A DNA stretch of 64,000 bases from Gammaproteobacteria bacterium (GCA_026707735.1 JAPOWH010000023.1:1-64000); one strand, 5' to 3'; shown: positions 38,919-48,035, counted from the stretch's first letter. Notes: a model not told the origin generated them from the sequence alone. Numbers and translations are program-made.

Positions 38919-38991
38919 ACATAGCTATTAGGAGCGGATGACCTGAGCAGAATGGCTCTAGATCTATTATTCTCACAGAGTTAGAAGTCCA

Positions 38992-40338
38992 TCAACCACG
39001 CCGTTGTTTCCACAACAACAACAGTGACTTCCTCTTACTCAAATCAAATCCAATTGCGAAAAACAATAGACCAACTAGAAGAACTCGAGCCCAAAGTGGC
39101 TGAAAAAAAGGATCTTGGTCTAACAATCCCATGTTGATTGCCGAAACATAGGCTAGGAATACCGCGTAAGCGCTTGTCCACGCCCAAAATGAAGGGTAAA
39201 TCACAGCAAAAGGTAAGAGCCAAACTACATACCACGGGTTAACAACTGGCGAAACCAGAAGAAGACAACCTAGTAGCAAGTCTCCTCGAGGAATCTCAAG
39301 ACGTGTGCTTTTGTAATACTTCAACAGGTACAGTGTGACTCCGCAAACAAAAGCGGCACCTAGGAAAAGCCTAGCAATATCTGATCCAACGAGACTACTC
39401 GCAACCCCATGTAGGATCGAATTGAACTCCCAATGTTGAGCAAAAACAAAGAGACTGTCGAACTCGGATGCACCTTGCATTAGGAACGGTATGTACAGCA
39501 ACACGACCGCGGCAGCAAACGCCGTCCACGCTCGCCATCCAGTGCGGACAAGAAGAAATGGCACAAGAATCCAAGCAAAGATTCGTGAACCAACCGCCAA
39601 ACCGAGCAAGACTCCCAGTGGTATTTGAGCATTGCGTTGTCGACAAAGAACAGCTCCAATCAAGCAGAGCATGCCGATGGCTTCTGGGTGTGCTGTGAAC
39701 GCAATTTCCTTGATTACGAGTGGGCAGAAGGCGTAGAGCAAGAGAAACCGGCTAGAGCACTCATTGCGCAAAAACCAGATCAAGGCAAGGTCTGAGGCAA
39801 TGAATATTAGTTGTAGACCAGCGACGTTGCCAGGAGTGAGCCAATAGCCGACTAGGAATGCTAGCTCAGTGGTTGGACCGTATATGGTTGATAGATCAGG
39901 ATAGTTGATTTGACTGAGAATCGCCTGAAACATCGGTGGCACAGACATGTCATTGAAGAAGTCATGCGGTGTAGACCCGTACGGAGTACCGTCAGTGGCG
40001 AAGCGGAATCCATCCCAAAGATAGCGAAAGTAGTCGTCTTCGAAGAGTGGTACACCCAAAAGACCACACAACCGAAAGAGGGCTGCCCAAATTACTATGT
40101 TTGCAACTGAAAACTCTTGCTCGCGCCATGCGGCATATGCAAACAAAACCAATACGGGCAGCGATACAAGCCCGATGCAGCCGTAAAAACCTACTAGATT
40201 TGGTTCCCCAATCGTTCCCCGGGAATATAGAGCAAGGCAAAGGTAGCCAAAGAGGCAAAGAACTCCGGCGAGATGTAGTTCGTTGTTAGCTGTGGATGGC
40301 AAACGACGCTTGGTGTTCAATTCAGCCTGTCGTGGCAA
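38992..40338 (-). CDS. GT-C type polyprenol-phosphate-sugar glycosyltransferase (GT87/DUF2029-like)
   Basis: A 448-residue membrane protein with about ten hydrophobic segments. The luminal-loop motif FEDDYFRYLWDG (residues 99-110) carries the acidic pair used by GT-C transferases with polyprenyl-phosphate sugar donors. The start is uncertain: the longest frame begins with TTG at 40338 and no clear ribosome site is seen. It is the last gene of the minus-strand series with the family 2 glycosyltransferase that could supply its lipid-linked sugar donor. Confidence 0.82.
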   Translation of the reverse strand: MPRQAELNTKRRLPSTANNELHLAGVLCLFGYLCLALYSRGTIGEPNLVGFYGCIGLVSLPVLVLFAYAAWREQEFSVANIVIWAALFRLCGLLGVPLFEDDYFRYLWDGFRFATDGTPYGSTPHDFFNDMSVPPMFQAILSQINYPDLSTIYGPTTELAFLVGYWLTPGNVAGLQLIFIASDLALIWFLRNECSSRFLLLYAFCPLVIKEIAFTAHPEAIGMLCLIGAVLCRQRNAQIPLGVLLGLAVGSRIFAWILVPFLLVRTGWRAWTAFAAAVVLLYIPFLMQGASEFDSLFVFAQHWEFNSILHGVASSLVGSDIARLFLGAAFVCGVTLYLLKYYKSTRLEIPRGDLLLGCLLLVSPVVNPWYVVWLLPFAVIYPSFWAWTSAYAVFLAYVSAINMGLLDQDPFFQPLWARVLLVGLLFFAIGFDLSKRKSLLLLWKQRRG

Positions 40339-40431
40339 GCGCGTGTGTGAGACTTTACTTGGTATTGAATACGAGTCGGCGTATAGCTATCAATCTCTTG
40401 TGGGCTCTTCCCGCTATACCTTCAAATGCTG

Positions 40432-41391
40432 CTATGACAGAGCACCTTCACAACTACTTCCTTGCCCGGCAGTACATCCGTAGCAATGATCAGCTGTACT
40501 AATACGGCTCTTCGTTAGCTGAAACCCATCTCTTAGGTCCCGAATGTGCAGGTGTGATCCATTGGATTTCGCTCCCATTCGCAACATTTGATTGAAGTCG
40601 CAGTCGTAAAGATATCCTCGCCAATCCACGCTGAGCGTATTTCTACACATGACGGCACAGAGGTTTTCCTTTCTGTAGCTGGATTTGAGCAAGCTTATGT
40701 AATCATCGAACTTCCCGTGGGAGAGCAAGGTCGAGCCAAATCGATTGATCGGCATATTCGTTAAGGTATAGAGCTTGTTGAAAACAATACCGTACCGACT
40801 CTTTAGTTCTCTCTTGTAGTCCCGTTCGAGCTCTTCTTGAGGGGGAGGTAGTACGGCGCCAAGTGGGTTGAACACTAGATCAAGTTCCAAGTGTGTACTC
40901 GACCCATAGCCAAGGTCATTTAGAAGCCTAAGCGCTCGAATGCTTAGAGAGTGGACTCCTTTCCCCCGCTGCTGATCGACGTTTTCCTCAAGGTAACAAG
41001 GTAGCGATGCAACTATAACGACTCCTTCGCTTGCTAGGAAAGCTCCAAGAGTCTCCTGATTTGGCTCAAACAATATCGAGAGATTGCACCGATCGATAAC
41101 CCTGAGTCCCTTACGACGTGCTTCTTCAACGAGCGAGCGAAAGTTAGGGTTTAACTCGGGAGCTCCACCGGTAAGATCTAGTGTCGTAATGGGTAGAACA
41201 TCAATGGTGTCGAGGACCTCCTTTGCTGTGCTTTCAGTCATCACTTCAGTTCGGAACGGACTTGCACCCACATGGCAATGGACACAGCTCTGATTGCACT
41301 TGTAGCCAAGGTTTACTTGTAGGGTAGAAATGGAATCCCTGTAGATAGATGGGAAGTCCGAAGCAACGAGTTGGGATCGAGTATCTAACAT
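40432..41391 (-). CDS. arsS: ArsS-type radical SAM/Cys-rich protein
   Basis: A radical SAM enzyme of about 319 residues from ATG 41391 (a TTG 24 bases upstream is possible). The iron-sulfur motif is C32-x3-C36-x2-C39 (KCNQSCVHC), then LTGGAPELNPNF and IDRCNLSILFEP. The C-terminal half has several more cysteines (CRNTLSVDWRGYLYDCDFNQM, CYGCTAGQGSSC), as in the DUF3641 region. Family members named ArsS are proposed to form the arsenosugar precursor. No arsM is seen nearby, so the arsenic link is inference from family only. Confidence 0.9.
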   Translation of the reverse strand: MLDTRSQLVASDFPSIYRDSISTLQVNLGYKCNQSCVHCHVGASPFRTEVMTESTAKEVLDTIDVLPITTLDLTGGAPELNPNFRSLVEEARRKGLRVIDRCNLSILFEPNQETLGAFLASEGVVIVASLPCYLEENVDQQRGKGVHSLSIRALRLLNDLGYGSSTHLELDLVFNPLGAVLPPPQEELERDYKRELKSRYGIVFNKLYTLTNMPINRFGSTLLSHGKFDDYISLLKSSYRKENLCAVMCRNTLSVDWRGYLYDCDFNQMLRMGAKSNGSHLHIRDLRDGFQLTKSRISTADHCYGCTAGQGSSCEGALS

Positions 41392-41478
41392 TTGCTCACG
41401 AATTCTTGCACCCAAATTCGTGTAGACCGCGTCTCTTCAATTGGGGTGGATTCACGAGTCGCATCGAGACCGACACAC

Positions 41479-42300
41479 TTAAGGTGCATTTAGCTTCCAG
41501 TCATAGGCGTGTTTGTACTTTGTAAATCGTTCGAGCTGTTTTGCCAAGTCGGGTTCGGCGTACTTTTGCAAGTGAGCCAGCACACCCTCGTTGCTATTAC
41601 CAAATTCATCACGATACCAATCATATATGCTGGACACAGTCAACCTATTGTTCTCAATTGACACGCCACGAGGGTGGTTTATGTATTCTCGTGCGCCTGC
41701 CTCCAATAGTTCTTCCATGTTGTCCGACCGGTAGGCTTTTCTTGCTAGGTTGGGGCACCCCAGACTTGCGCAATTAAGCGCGTAGTGAATGCGACTGTCC
41801 ATCCAGATAGGTCTCAGGATTCCGTGTTCTATGTTGTTAAGCGTAACTTTCTGCCCTTGGATGGTTGCAAGCTTGAGATTCCAGGGACCGAAGTCAAATG
41901 TTCCGCTCTTGATGTCCTTTATGGACTTAATGGGATATCGCTGAGTAACAATGTAAACAGTAAGTGCGTTATAGAAATTGATCCAGTACGGCAACTGTTC
42001 TGTTTTGGAGAATCTTCGCGGGTCTAGGTCGGAAAGTCGTAATAGGTACGCAACTAGAGACTCGTAGTCTTCTGTGTTCTCCTTCAACGCGTTGTAGTCG
42101 AAACGATTGATACCAGAAGAGTGCTCGGTGAGGTACTTGTCGAGCAATGACTGCCAAGCTGCATGATCGATCGAACTCTCGTTCGACTCGTTACTCGCAT
42201 CCCAGAAGGGAATTAGTTCGGATTTCGGTGCGGCTTCAGCAACTACTGCAAGTAAGCTCCAGACAAGTACTAAAGCTACTACTAGATAGGATTTATTCAC
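41479..42300 (-). CDS. DUF547 secreted protein
   Basis: The start is the GTG at 42300, preceded by AAAGG about 6 bases away; the longer TTG frame adds seven residues in front of the signal peptide. The 273-residue product has a signal peptide ending about AVVAEA, then a DUF547 domain (PYWINFYNALTVYIVTQRYP, IHYALNCASLGCPNLARKAY). The conserved Cys/His-like features suggest a transglutaminase-like fold, though no activity is established. DUF547 genes often accompany arsS-like genes, as here. Confidence 0.88.
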   Translation of the reverse strand: MNKSYLVVALVLVWSLLAVVAEAAPKSELIPFWDASNESNESSIDHAAWQSLLDKYLTEHSSGINRFDYNALKENTEDYESLVAYLLRLSDLDPRRFSKTEQLPYWINFYNALTVYIVTQRYPIKSIKDIKSGTFDFGPWNLKLATIQGQKVTLNNIEHGILRPIWMDSRIHYALNCASLGCPNLARKAYRSDNMEELLEAGAREYINHPRGVSIENNRLTVSSIYDWYRDEFGNSNEGVLAHLQKYAEPDLAKQLERFTKYKHAYDWKLNAP

Positions 42301-42341
42301 AACCGACCTTTCGAAATCCAACTGCCGATCAATTTGAACAA

Positions 42342-43085
42342 TTACCGCAATTCAACGTGCGAACTGGATTGTTGGGAAACACGTAGCTGAACTATTTTGG
42401 ATAGGATCCCAATGCCAGCCAAAATCGTTCCTTTAACCGTGCCACTAATTTTGGACTGTCCCAATCGCACTCGCGTATCGACGGGAATTTCGACAACACG
42501 CATGCCCATCATTAGAGCTTTGACTTGCATTTCAACTGTCCAACCAAACGCCTCGTCCCGCATGAGCAATCTGTCAAGGGCACGTGATGTTATGGCTCGA
42601 TATGGTCCCAAGTCAGTTACGCGAGTCCTCCAAAGCAAACCAATCAAGAACGTCGCGACTCTGTTTCCAATTCGTTGTGAGAGTGACAATGCACCTGGTT
42701 CGCAATAGCCTTGGGTGCGTGAGCCAACGACAAGGTCCGCACCCTGTTCAATTGACTGCAACATTCGTGGGATATCGCGCGCGTCGAATGCAAAGTCTCC
42801 ATCCGTGAAGATAACAATTCCTGGCCAATTCTCTCGTAGAGCAGCAATGGCCGTCAGGCAAGCACGTCCGTAGCCTTTCTTCTGATTGGTGACTAACTTT
42901 GCACCTGCTTCAACCGCAACGCGCGAAGTTAGGTCTGTTGACCCGTTGTCACACACGACAACTTCGTCAACAATTGGTGTGCCGTCGTTGTTTCTCTGAG
43001 AACGAATGTCCTGGACGACCAATCCTATTGACTGCTCTTCATTTAGTGCTGGAATGACAGCACCGACTCTGACTCCCCTAAACAT
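42342..43085 (-). CDS. Family 2 glycosyltransferase (polyprenyl-phosphate sugar synthase type)
   Basis: A 247-residue GT-A enzyme: VIPALNEE (10-17), VVCDNGSTD (43-51) and the metal-binding TDGD (94-97). It resembles dolichyl/polyprenyl-phosphate sugar synthases but lacks a membrane tail. A product such as a lipid-linked sugar would feed the GT-C transferase at the end of the same gene series. The gap to the DUF547 gene is about 40 bases. Confidence 0.9.
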   Translation of the reverse strand: MFRGVRVGAVIPALNEEQSIGLVVQDIRSQRNNDGTPIVDEVVVCDNGSTDLTSRVAVEAGAKLVTNQKKGYGRACLTAIAALRENWPGIVIFTDGDFAFDARDIPRMLQSIEQGADLVVGSRTQGYCEPGALSLSQRIGNRVATFLIGLLWRTRVTDLGPYRAITSRALDRLLMRDEAFGWTVEMQVKALMMGMRVVEIPVDTRVRLGQSKISGTVKGTILAGIGILSKIVQLRVSQQSSSHVELR

Positions 43086-43131
43086 TGCTTCTTACAGCAA
43101 CGATACGTTATTCAGACTTAAAATCAGAGCG

Positions 43132-43974
43132 TTAAGGACGGAACAAGTCGAAATAGAGTGTGAATGTGTTACTGACAATATCGAAATCTGCAGTGTTTCG
43201 TCCGTCCTGCGTCTTGTAGATATTGATATCCCAACTGAAGTTTTCATATTGAAGACTGGCACCCACTCGGATACGAGAGAGGTTTTCCTGTACTTCTGGG
43301 AATCCAGCCGGAGTAAATCCCGTACCCCCAATGTCTAGATCTCCGTTGGATCGCTTCAACTGGTATTGACCGTAGAGACTTACATGAGGACTGAGAAAGT
43401 AATTGACGCCTGCATTTAGAAACCATTCAGAAGGTACGTCATTGGTTGAAAATCGTAGGCCAAACTCGCCAGCGACGCCAAATTCGGGTCTAAGAAATTT
43501 TCCGACGCTTATCGAACTCTCGATAGAGTTCGCACCATCACCTAGCGAATTGGGCCTACCAGTCTCATAGTCTCCTGCGAGCGTGCCCGCAACGCGAACT
43601 GCAACACTAACACCGCCGGTTTCGATTTCATCTAGCAATGATCGCGTAACTCCAATCGTTGCGTCAAATGCGCCGTCCGTGGAACCTAGGGCGCCAGCAT
43701 CAACTTCAGACGTGCCCCAACGTGCATCGATGGCGGTCTTGTCGTTCAATCCGTACTTACCCATGAACCAAATGGTTGTTTGGTTGAACTCACCAAAGGG
43801 TAAATTTGCGAGTGTCTCTCCCCGGTAGAACTGATCCGCTTCCTGTGAAACATGTGCGACGGAAAGTGACAGAGTTTGGGGTACCGGCAACCAAGGAGAG
43901 CCTTCGGCAAACGCTGAAGTACTCAGGAGTAATACCGGTAGCAATACACACGCTTTCGACTCAATTGATTTCAT
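43132..43974 (-). CDS. Outer-membrane beta-barrel protein
   Basis: I prefer ATG 43974, where a signal peptide begins (MKSIESKACVLLPVLL, cut near AFAEG); the longer frame overlaps the preceding gene. The 280-residue product shows alternating amphipathic strands, many Gly and aromatic residues and a terminal Phe-Arg-Pro after an aromatic strand (TLYFDLF), as in outer-membrane barrels. Specific function unknown. It lies between the cytochrome-like gene and the glycosyltransferase. Confidence 0.75.
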   Translation of the reverse strand: MKSIESKACVLLPVLLLSTSAFAEGSPWLPVPQTLSLSVAHVSQEADQFYRGETLANLPFGEFNQTTIWFMGKYGLNDKTAIDARWGTSEVDAGALGSTDGAFDATIGVTRSLLDEIETGGVSVAVRVAGTLAGDYETGRPNSLGDGANSIESSISVGKFLRPEFGVAGEFGLRFSTNDVPSEWFLNAGVNYFLSPHVSLYGQYQLKRSNGDLDIGGTGFTPAGFPEVQENLSRIRVGASLQYENFSWDINIYKTQDGRNTADFDIVSNTFTLYFDLFRP

Positions 43975-44039
43975 TCGTTTCTCTACTAAATGGTCCAAGA
44001 CACAGCGTCCGATTTTCGATAGTGCTTGAGGCATTCTGG

Positions 44040-44405
44040 TCAATCTTTAATGTTGAAGCGGCGTGCCAAGTAATGCTCGACCTTCTCCACTTCAGACTCC
44101 TTGAGCAATGCCACAATTTCGTCCATTTCCGACTCGGATTTGCCCAATTCATCTCGAGACCGAATTGTGGAAACAAGCTTCTTCGCCATTTCCGCTGTGA
44201 CCTGCTTGCGGCTCAACGGACATCCCTTATCACAAGCAACTTTCTTGAAGAAAATTGCTTTGCCTTGAGTGTATTCTTGGCCAAACTTGCTCACCCCGCC
44301 TCCGCCTCCAGCTGAACCGGATGCTAGGGCTGTCTGTGTAAATGTTGCGGTGACAAAGACTGCTACCACTGCAAGTACAAGATTGCGGGCCTTTCGAATA
44401 TTCAT
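44040..44405 (-). CDS. Small secreted cytochrome-c-like protein lacking the heme motif
   Basis: The 121-residue product has a signal peptide (about 1-29) and a Gly-rich linker, then the layout of a small cytochrome c: GKAIFFKK at the start, a cysteine pair, and a C-terminal VEHYLARRF helix. The cysteines are C58-x3-C62 followed by Pro-Leu rather than C-x-x-C-H, so covalent heme attachment is not expected. The pair may form a disulfide or bind metal. It is the first gene of the minus-strand series. Confidence 0.65.
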   Translation of the reverse strand: MNIRKARNLVLAVVAVFVTATFTQTALASGSAGGGGGVSKFGQEYTQGKAIFFKKVACDKGCPLSRKQVTAEMAKKLVSTIRSRDELGKSESEMDEIVALLKESEVEKVEHYLARRFNIKD

Positions 44406-44770
44406 GTGTGTTCTCTCGATCGGTGGCTAGAGCGGTTACTTAGAAAGGAAGTTAGGTTGGACGAGGGCTCGATTCGTGCCCACGTTCGATTACTGCCGCT
44501 TCTACAGTATTTGCAAGAATTCTGCTGCGTAAGCTAACGCTGTATCTCATTTTACTAACGACTTAACCGGTGCCCTCAGGTCTCTGATCATTTAACAACG
44601 CGGTCTGGTTCGACTCGTCGACAGAGTCGTAATCTGCCTTATGACTCCGACAATATGTTCTTTGTTCACGGTTCTTAACCTCCGATGTTGTCTTCCTCTA
44701 AAAGGTTCGGAACCATAATCCGATTTAGTCGGATGATTTTCGCTATTGCATGTGGCAACAATTGTGACAA
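44406..44770. other. Intergenic region of about 365 bases
   Basis: The space lies upstream of the cytochrome-like gene and downstream of the MaoC gene. It must contain the promoter of the arsS series. A 60-codon frame in it is unsupported. No repeat or RNA gene is seen. Confidence 0.45.
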
Positions 44771-45643
44771 TCATCCGAATTCGAAGTAAGCATTCGAAAC
44801 GACGATGGTCTCCCCAACGCTTGCTTCAAACACAACTCGTGACGAACTCTCCTCCCAGGCGCGTATCTCCAGCACATCTCCTGGGTAGACAGGAGCCGAG
44901 AATCTCACCTTAATCTTCCTAAAGCGTGATGCATCTCCGTTGCAAATAGTCTCCAGCAACTTTTGGGAACAGTGCCCAAATGTGCACAGTCCATGCAAGA
45001 TTGGAGTGTCGAATCCACCGAACTTTGCGGAGCCGGGATCAATGTGCAGTGGGTTGTAGTCTCCGGACAAGCGATAGATGTGTGCCTGATTCTCAGCAAT
45101 CTGCAACCTCGCGCTATATGTCGGATTGGATTCCGGCACAGTGATTTTCTGAGAGTACGTCGTGCCAGACCCCTCGAAAGGCTCAATGTCCCCGAGCTTT
45201 TCGACCCCTCTTCTAAAGGAACCGTTCACCATTCGGATGCAGTCTTTGCCCGATTCGTCCGACACGATGCTCTCGTATTCGCAGAAGCCATTGCCGCGTC
45301 CGCGAGGATGGACACCAACCAATCTGGATCGAACCTTAACCGTCCCTGTATGCGGAAGCGGCGCCAAGAGTTCTAGATATCGTTCTGCGTCAATGTTCAG
45401 GGGACCCGGCGAACTGGGTATAAGACTCGTATCTACAGGTGCTCCCGCCCCGCCCCAACGTATTGCGAACGTGGGAAATACGCCGAATGAAGGGTGTCGT
45501 TCGTAGATGTAGCGAAGATCGCTGATCCCAATTCCTACGGCATATAGGAGCACGTCTCGCTGGCTATATTGAATTGATACGGGATCTCCCCAAGGACCTG
45601 GGTTTCCGTCCGGAAGTGCCGCTGTAGCGTTATAGGTAACCAT
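44771..45643 (-). CDS. MaoC-type 2-enoyl-CoA hydratase (hydratase 2)
   Basis: A 290-residue double hot-dog protein like the hydratase part of peroxisomal multifunctional enzyme type 2. The hydratase 2 motif with catalytic Asp and His is clear at about 190-202 (YRLSGDYNPLHID), followed by FGGFDTPILHGLC. It makes R-3-hydroxyacyl-CoA. It follows the thiolase and DUF35 genes on the same strand, so the three probably degrade a branched or steroid-like acyl-CoA. Confidence 0.93.
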   Translation of the reverse strand: MVTYNATAALPDGNPGPWGDPVSIQYSQRDVLLYAVGIGISDLRYIYERHPSFGVFPTFAIRWGGAGAPVDTSLIPSSPGPLNIDAERYLELLAPLPHTGTVKVRSRLVGVHPRGRGNGFCEYESIVSDESGKDCIRMVNGSFRRGVEKLGDIEPFEGSGTTYSQKITVPESNPTYSARLQIAENQAHIYRLSGDYNPLHIDPGSAKFGGFDTPILHGLCTFGHCSQKLLETICNGDASRFRKIKVRFSAPVYPGDVLEIRAWEESSSRVVFEASVGETIVVSNAYFEFG

Positions 45644-45667
45644 GTCGCAATTGCTCCAGTGCCCTTG

Positions 45668-46879
45668 TTAGTTGGATTCCAAGACTAAAGTGCCGGTTGT
45701 TGACAGCGTTCCACCAGTTCCATTCACAACACATGTAGAAGCTGACGTTTGCTTGCCTTCTATCCCGTTTACTCCATCTTCGGCAGTTCCAGACAGTTGG
45801 CGGTAAGCTTCGATAAGCAACTGCATGCCGTACATGCCAGAATGATTGAACGACAATCCCCCGCCATTTGTGTTGATTGGCAGGTCTCCGCCAGGAGCAG
45901 CATGTCCTTCCTTCCATAGCGTATGCCCTTTTCCGCGTGGGACCAAGCCCAACATTTCGGCAGTAATCGCGGCAGTGATAGTGAACGAGTCGTAAATCAT
46001 CGCCATGTCCATGTCTTGCGGACCGAGTCCAGCCATTTCATAGGCGATCCGCGAGGATTGTGCCGCAGAAGTTGCGGTGAAGTCTGCCATTTCCACTATG
46101 TTCGAGTGCCCCATCGACTCTCCCGCGCCGGCAATCCAGACTGGCTGAGTCTTCAACGAGTGGGCGATTTCTGGACGAGCGACAATTACAGCTCCCCCGT
46201 GGTCGCACACTAGGCAACAGTGCGAAATGGTCATTGGCCAAGCGATCATGGGGCCGTTCTGAACGCTCTCAACCGTGATTGGTCCACCATTGGGATCGGT
46301 TTCCTTCGAGAACATGACCGCACGCGGATTTAGCATTGCCCATTGCCTTGTCACTACGGCTACATGAGCGAAATCCTCTGGAGTGGTTCCAAACGCATGC
46401 ATGTGCCGAACCATGGCGTGGGCATATTGAGAGGGTGCACCAAAAGTGCCATACGCAGCTGTCGCCAATTCGCCGGGAGAAACCTCTCCGCGCCCGCCTC
46501 CGCCTCTTCCGCCTTGACCTCTGTACGACCGACCCGCCTCGCCATGGCTGACCAGAGCGACGTCAATGATCCCCGCGGCAATTGCTGCTAGAGCATGATG
46601 AACGTGAATCTGAAACGAACACCCCCCAACTGAAGTAGTGTCAATGTAGTTCGGGCGCAGCCCCAGATGTTCTGCAAGTTCAGAGGACCACCCCGCCGAG
46701 AAAATGCCTTCGATATCGGAAATGGGAATGCCGGTGTAGTCGCAAACATTCTTGATCGCTTCTATGTGATGCTGCAGCGATGTAATTCGGAGCCCTCGTT
46801 CCGGGGTAAAGCCGATCTCATTGGACTCCGCGGCTCCTACGATTGCTGCCATCCGAGAGAGGTTGTGTGCTACTGGCAT
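45668..46879 (-). CDS. Thiolase / lipid-transfer (SCPx, Ltp2-like) protein
   Basis: A 403-residue thiolase-superfamily protein of the acetyl-CoA acetyltransferase/SCPx group. A cysteine at about residue 87 stands in DTTSVGGCSFQIHVHHALAA; the C-terminal half shows TNGGGLSFNHSGMYG (His about 341) and ends CVVNGTGGTLSTTGT. Members with a DUF35 partner act as thiolases or as Ltp2-type retro-aldolases in sterol side-chain breakdown. The DUF35 gene is immediately upstream, 3 bases away. Which reaction applies is open. Confidence 0.9.
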   Translation of the reverse strand: MPVAHNLSRMAAIVGAAESNEIGFTPERGLRITSLQHHIEAIKNVCDYTGIPISDIEGIFSAGWSSELAEHLGLRPNYIDTTSVGGCSFQIHVHHALAAIAAGIIDVALVSHGEAGRSYRGQGGRGGGGRGEVSPGELATAAYGTFGAPSQYAHAMVRHMHAFGTTPEDFAHVAVVTRQWAMLNPRAVMFSKETDPNGGPITVESVQNGPMIAWPMTISHCCLVCDHGGAVIVARPEIAHSLKTQPVWIAGAGESMGHSNIVEMADFTATSAAQSSRIAYEMAGLGPQDMDMAMIYDSFTITAAITAEMLGLVPRGKGHTLWKEGHAAPGGDLPINTNGGGLSFNHSGMYGMQLLIEAYRQLSGTAEDGVNGIEGKQTSASTCVVNGTGGTLSTTGTLVLESN

Positions 46880-46882
46880 ACC

Positions 46883-47299
46883 CTAATCCTCCACTACGCG
46901 CCAAAACGGTAGGAAGGTCTCGTCGTCAACTTTTTCGAACTCGACGCGAACTTTGCAACCAATTTGAATGTCTTGGGGACGGCTTGGGTCCACGCCGCGC
47001 AATACCGTCATCATTCGGTCTCCCTCCAAAAGGTCGACATAGGCCGTCACATAGGGAGCTTCCTCGCCCCATCCGCCGAATGCTCGATGTTGAACGGCGT
47101 ATGTGTAGAGCGTGCCTTCACCGCTCGCTTGTGTCCAATCGAGATTGGTGGAATGACAATAGGGGCAAATCAAGCGTGGGTACCAGTGCACGCGACCGCA
47201 GTCGTTGCAGCGTGGAACCATCAGTTTCCCCTGTTTAGCGCCCTCCCAGAATGGCTCATGGTGCTGTCCCTTGCGGGGTACAGGTTTGTTGTATGCCAC
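46883..47299 (-). CDS. DUF35 OB-fold/zinc-ribbon acyl-CoA-binding protein
   Basis: The start is the GTG at 47299, preceded by GGGAGG at 6 bases; the TTG frame from 47335 runs through that site. The 138-residue product has a rubredoxin-like zinc ribbon with C31-x2-C34 and C45-x2-C48, and a C-terminal OB-fold. Such proteins form heteromeric complexes with thiolases or Ltp2 aldolases. It is the first gene of the DUF35-thiolase-MaoC operon. Confidence 0.92.
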   Translation of the reverse strand: MAYNKPVPRKGQHHEPFWEGAKQGKLMVPRCNDCGRVHWYPRLICPYCHSTNLDWTQASGEGTLYTYAVQHRAFGGWGEEAPYVTAYVDLLEGDRMMTVLRGVDPSRPQDIQIGCKVRVEFEKVDDETFLPFWRVVED

Positions 47300-47494
47300 A
47301 AATCGCCTCCCTCTGATCTCTGCCGGCAAGGGCAATTCAACGAGTCGCCAATTTTACAAGCCGAGCGATAGCGAAGGCTTTAGGCACCTTGAGTCACGAT
47401 GTCAATTGTGCTGGCCTATCACACAACGCTGTGGTTTTGGCGCAATTGAGCACGTGAGCGCGAATTGCAGCGCTCGTTCGAGGATTAGCAAATT

Positions 47495-47538
47495 GGAAAC
47501 AAGCGCCAGGCGCTGAAGGACGCCTAGCGCTTTGTTCC
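47495..47538 (-). terminator. Long imperfect hairpin after the tandem membrane genes
   Basis: An 18-bp stem with three mismatches and an 8-nt loop (arms 47495-47512 and 47521-47538) lies about 55 bases past the end of the preceding minus-strand gene and upstream of the DUF35 gene. On the minus strand it is followed by AATTTG, a weak U-tract, so a terminator is plausible. Confidence 0.5.
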
Positions 47539-47594
47539 TACTCTGCGTGTGGAGTCAGTCTACGAACAATCTATCCGTTGGACAAACAATCCAG

Positions 47595-48035
47595 TTAGTC
47601 TTCGCTTGCTGCAGCCTCTGAAATTGGAAACAGAGCGAGTATTCCTCCAATTCCCGTAATGACCATTGGCAGGATCATTGCTAGGCTACCCAAGACGACG
47701 CCAAGAACGGAAGCGACAATGATCCCAGCCCCAGGCATCCAGTTCTTTGCCATGATTGCCCATATACCTAGACCAAGAGCCACCACGCTGAAAATGAGAC
47801 CAAACCAACCTGCTCGTTCTGCCGATTTCCCCATCGTTTCCAACCCAGCTGCGAGATCGAGATCGATCTCGTCGCCCGTTTCCTCATCGGTAACAGTTAT
47901 GGCCTCTTCCAATTCCGTCAGATCTGCATTCTCAGCAACACTTGCGCCAACACTTCCAATAAACACCATGCCAAAAGCCACGAACAACCCGATGGCACCC
48001 CCAATGATTGCCACGATTCCACCTGCCTTTCTCAC
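47595..48035 (-). CDS. Small membrane protein, tandem paralogue 1
   Basis: The start is the GTG at 48035, with AAGGAGA in front; the frame opening at 48071 starts upstream of that site. The 146-residue product begins VRKAGGIVAIIGGAIGL and has about four hydrophobic segments, with an acidic soluble loop (TVTDEETGDEIDLD) between segments 1 and 2 and a final NWMPGAGIIVASVLG, VITGIGGILALFPIS block. It resembles DUF4064-like small membrane proteins. The gene next to it is a close paralogue. Confidence 0.82.
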   Translation of the reverse strand: MRKAGGIVAIIGGAIGLFVAFGMVFIGSVGASVAENADLTELEEAITVTDEETGDEIDLDLAAGLETMGKSAERAGWFGLIFSVVALGLGIWAIMAKNWMPGAGIIVASVLGVVLGSLAMILPMVITGIGGILALFPISEAAASED

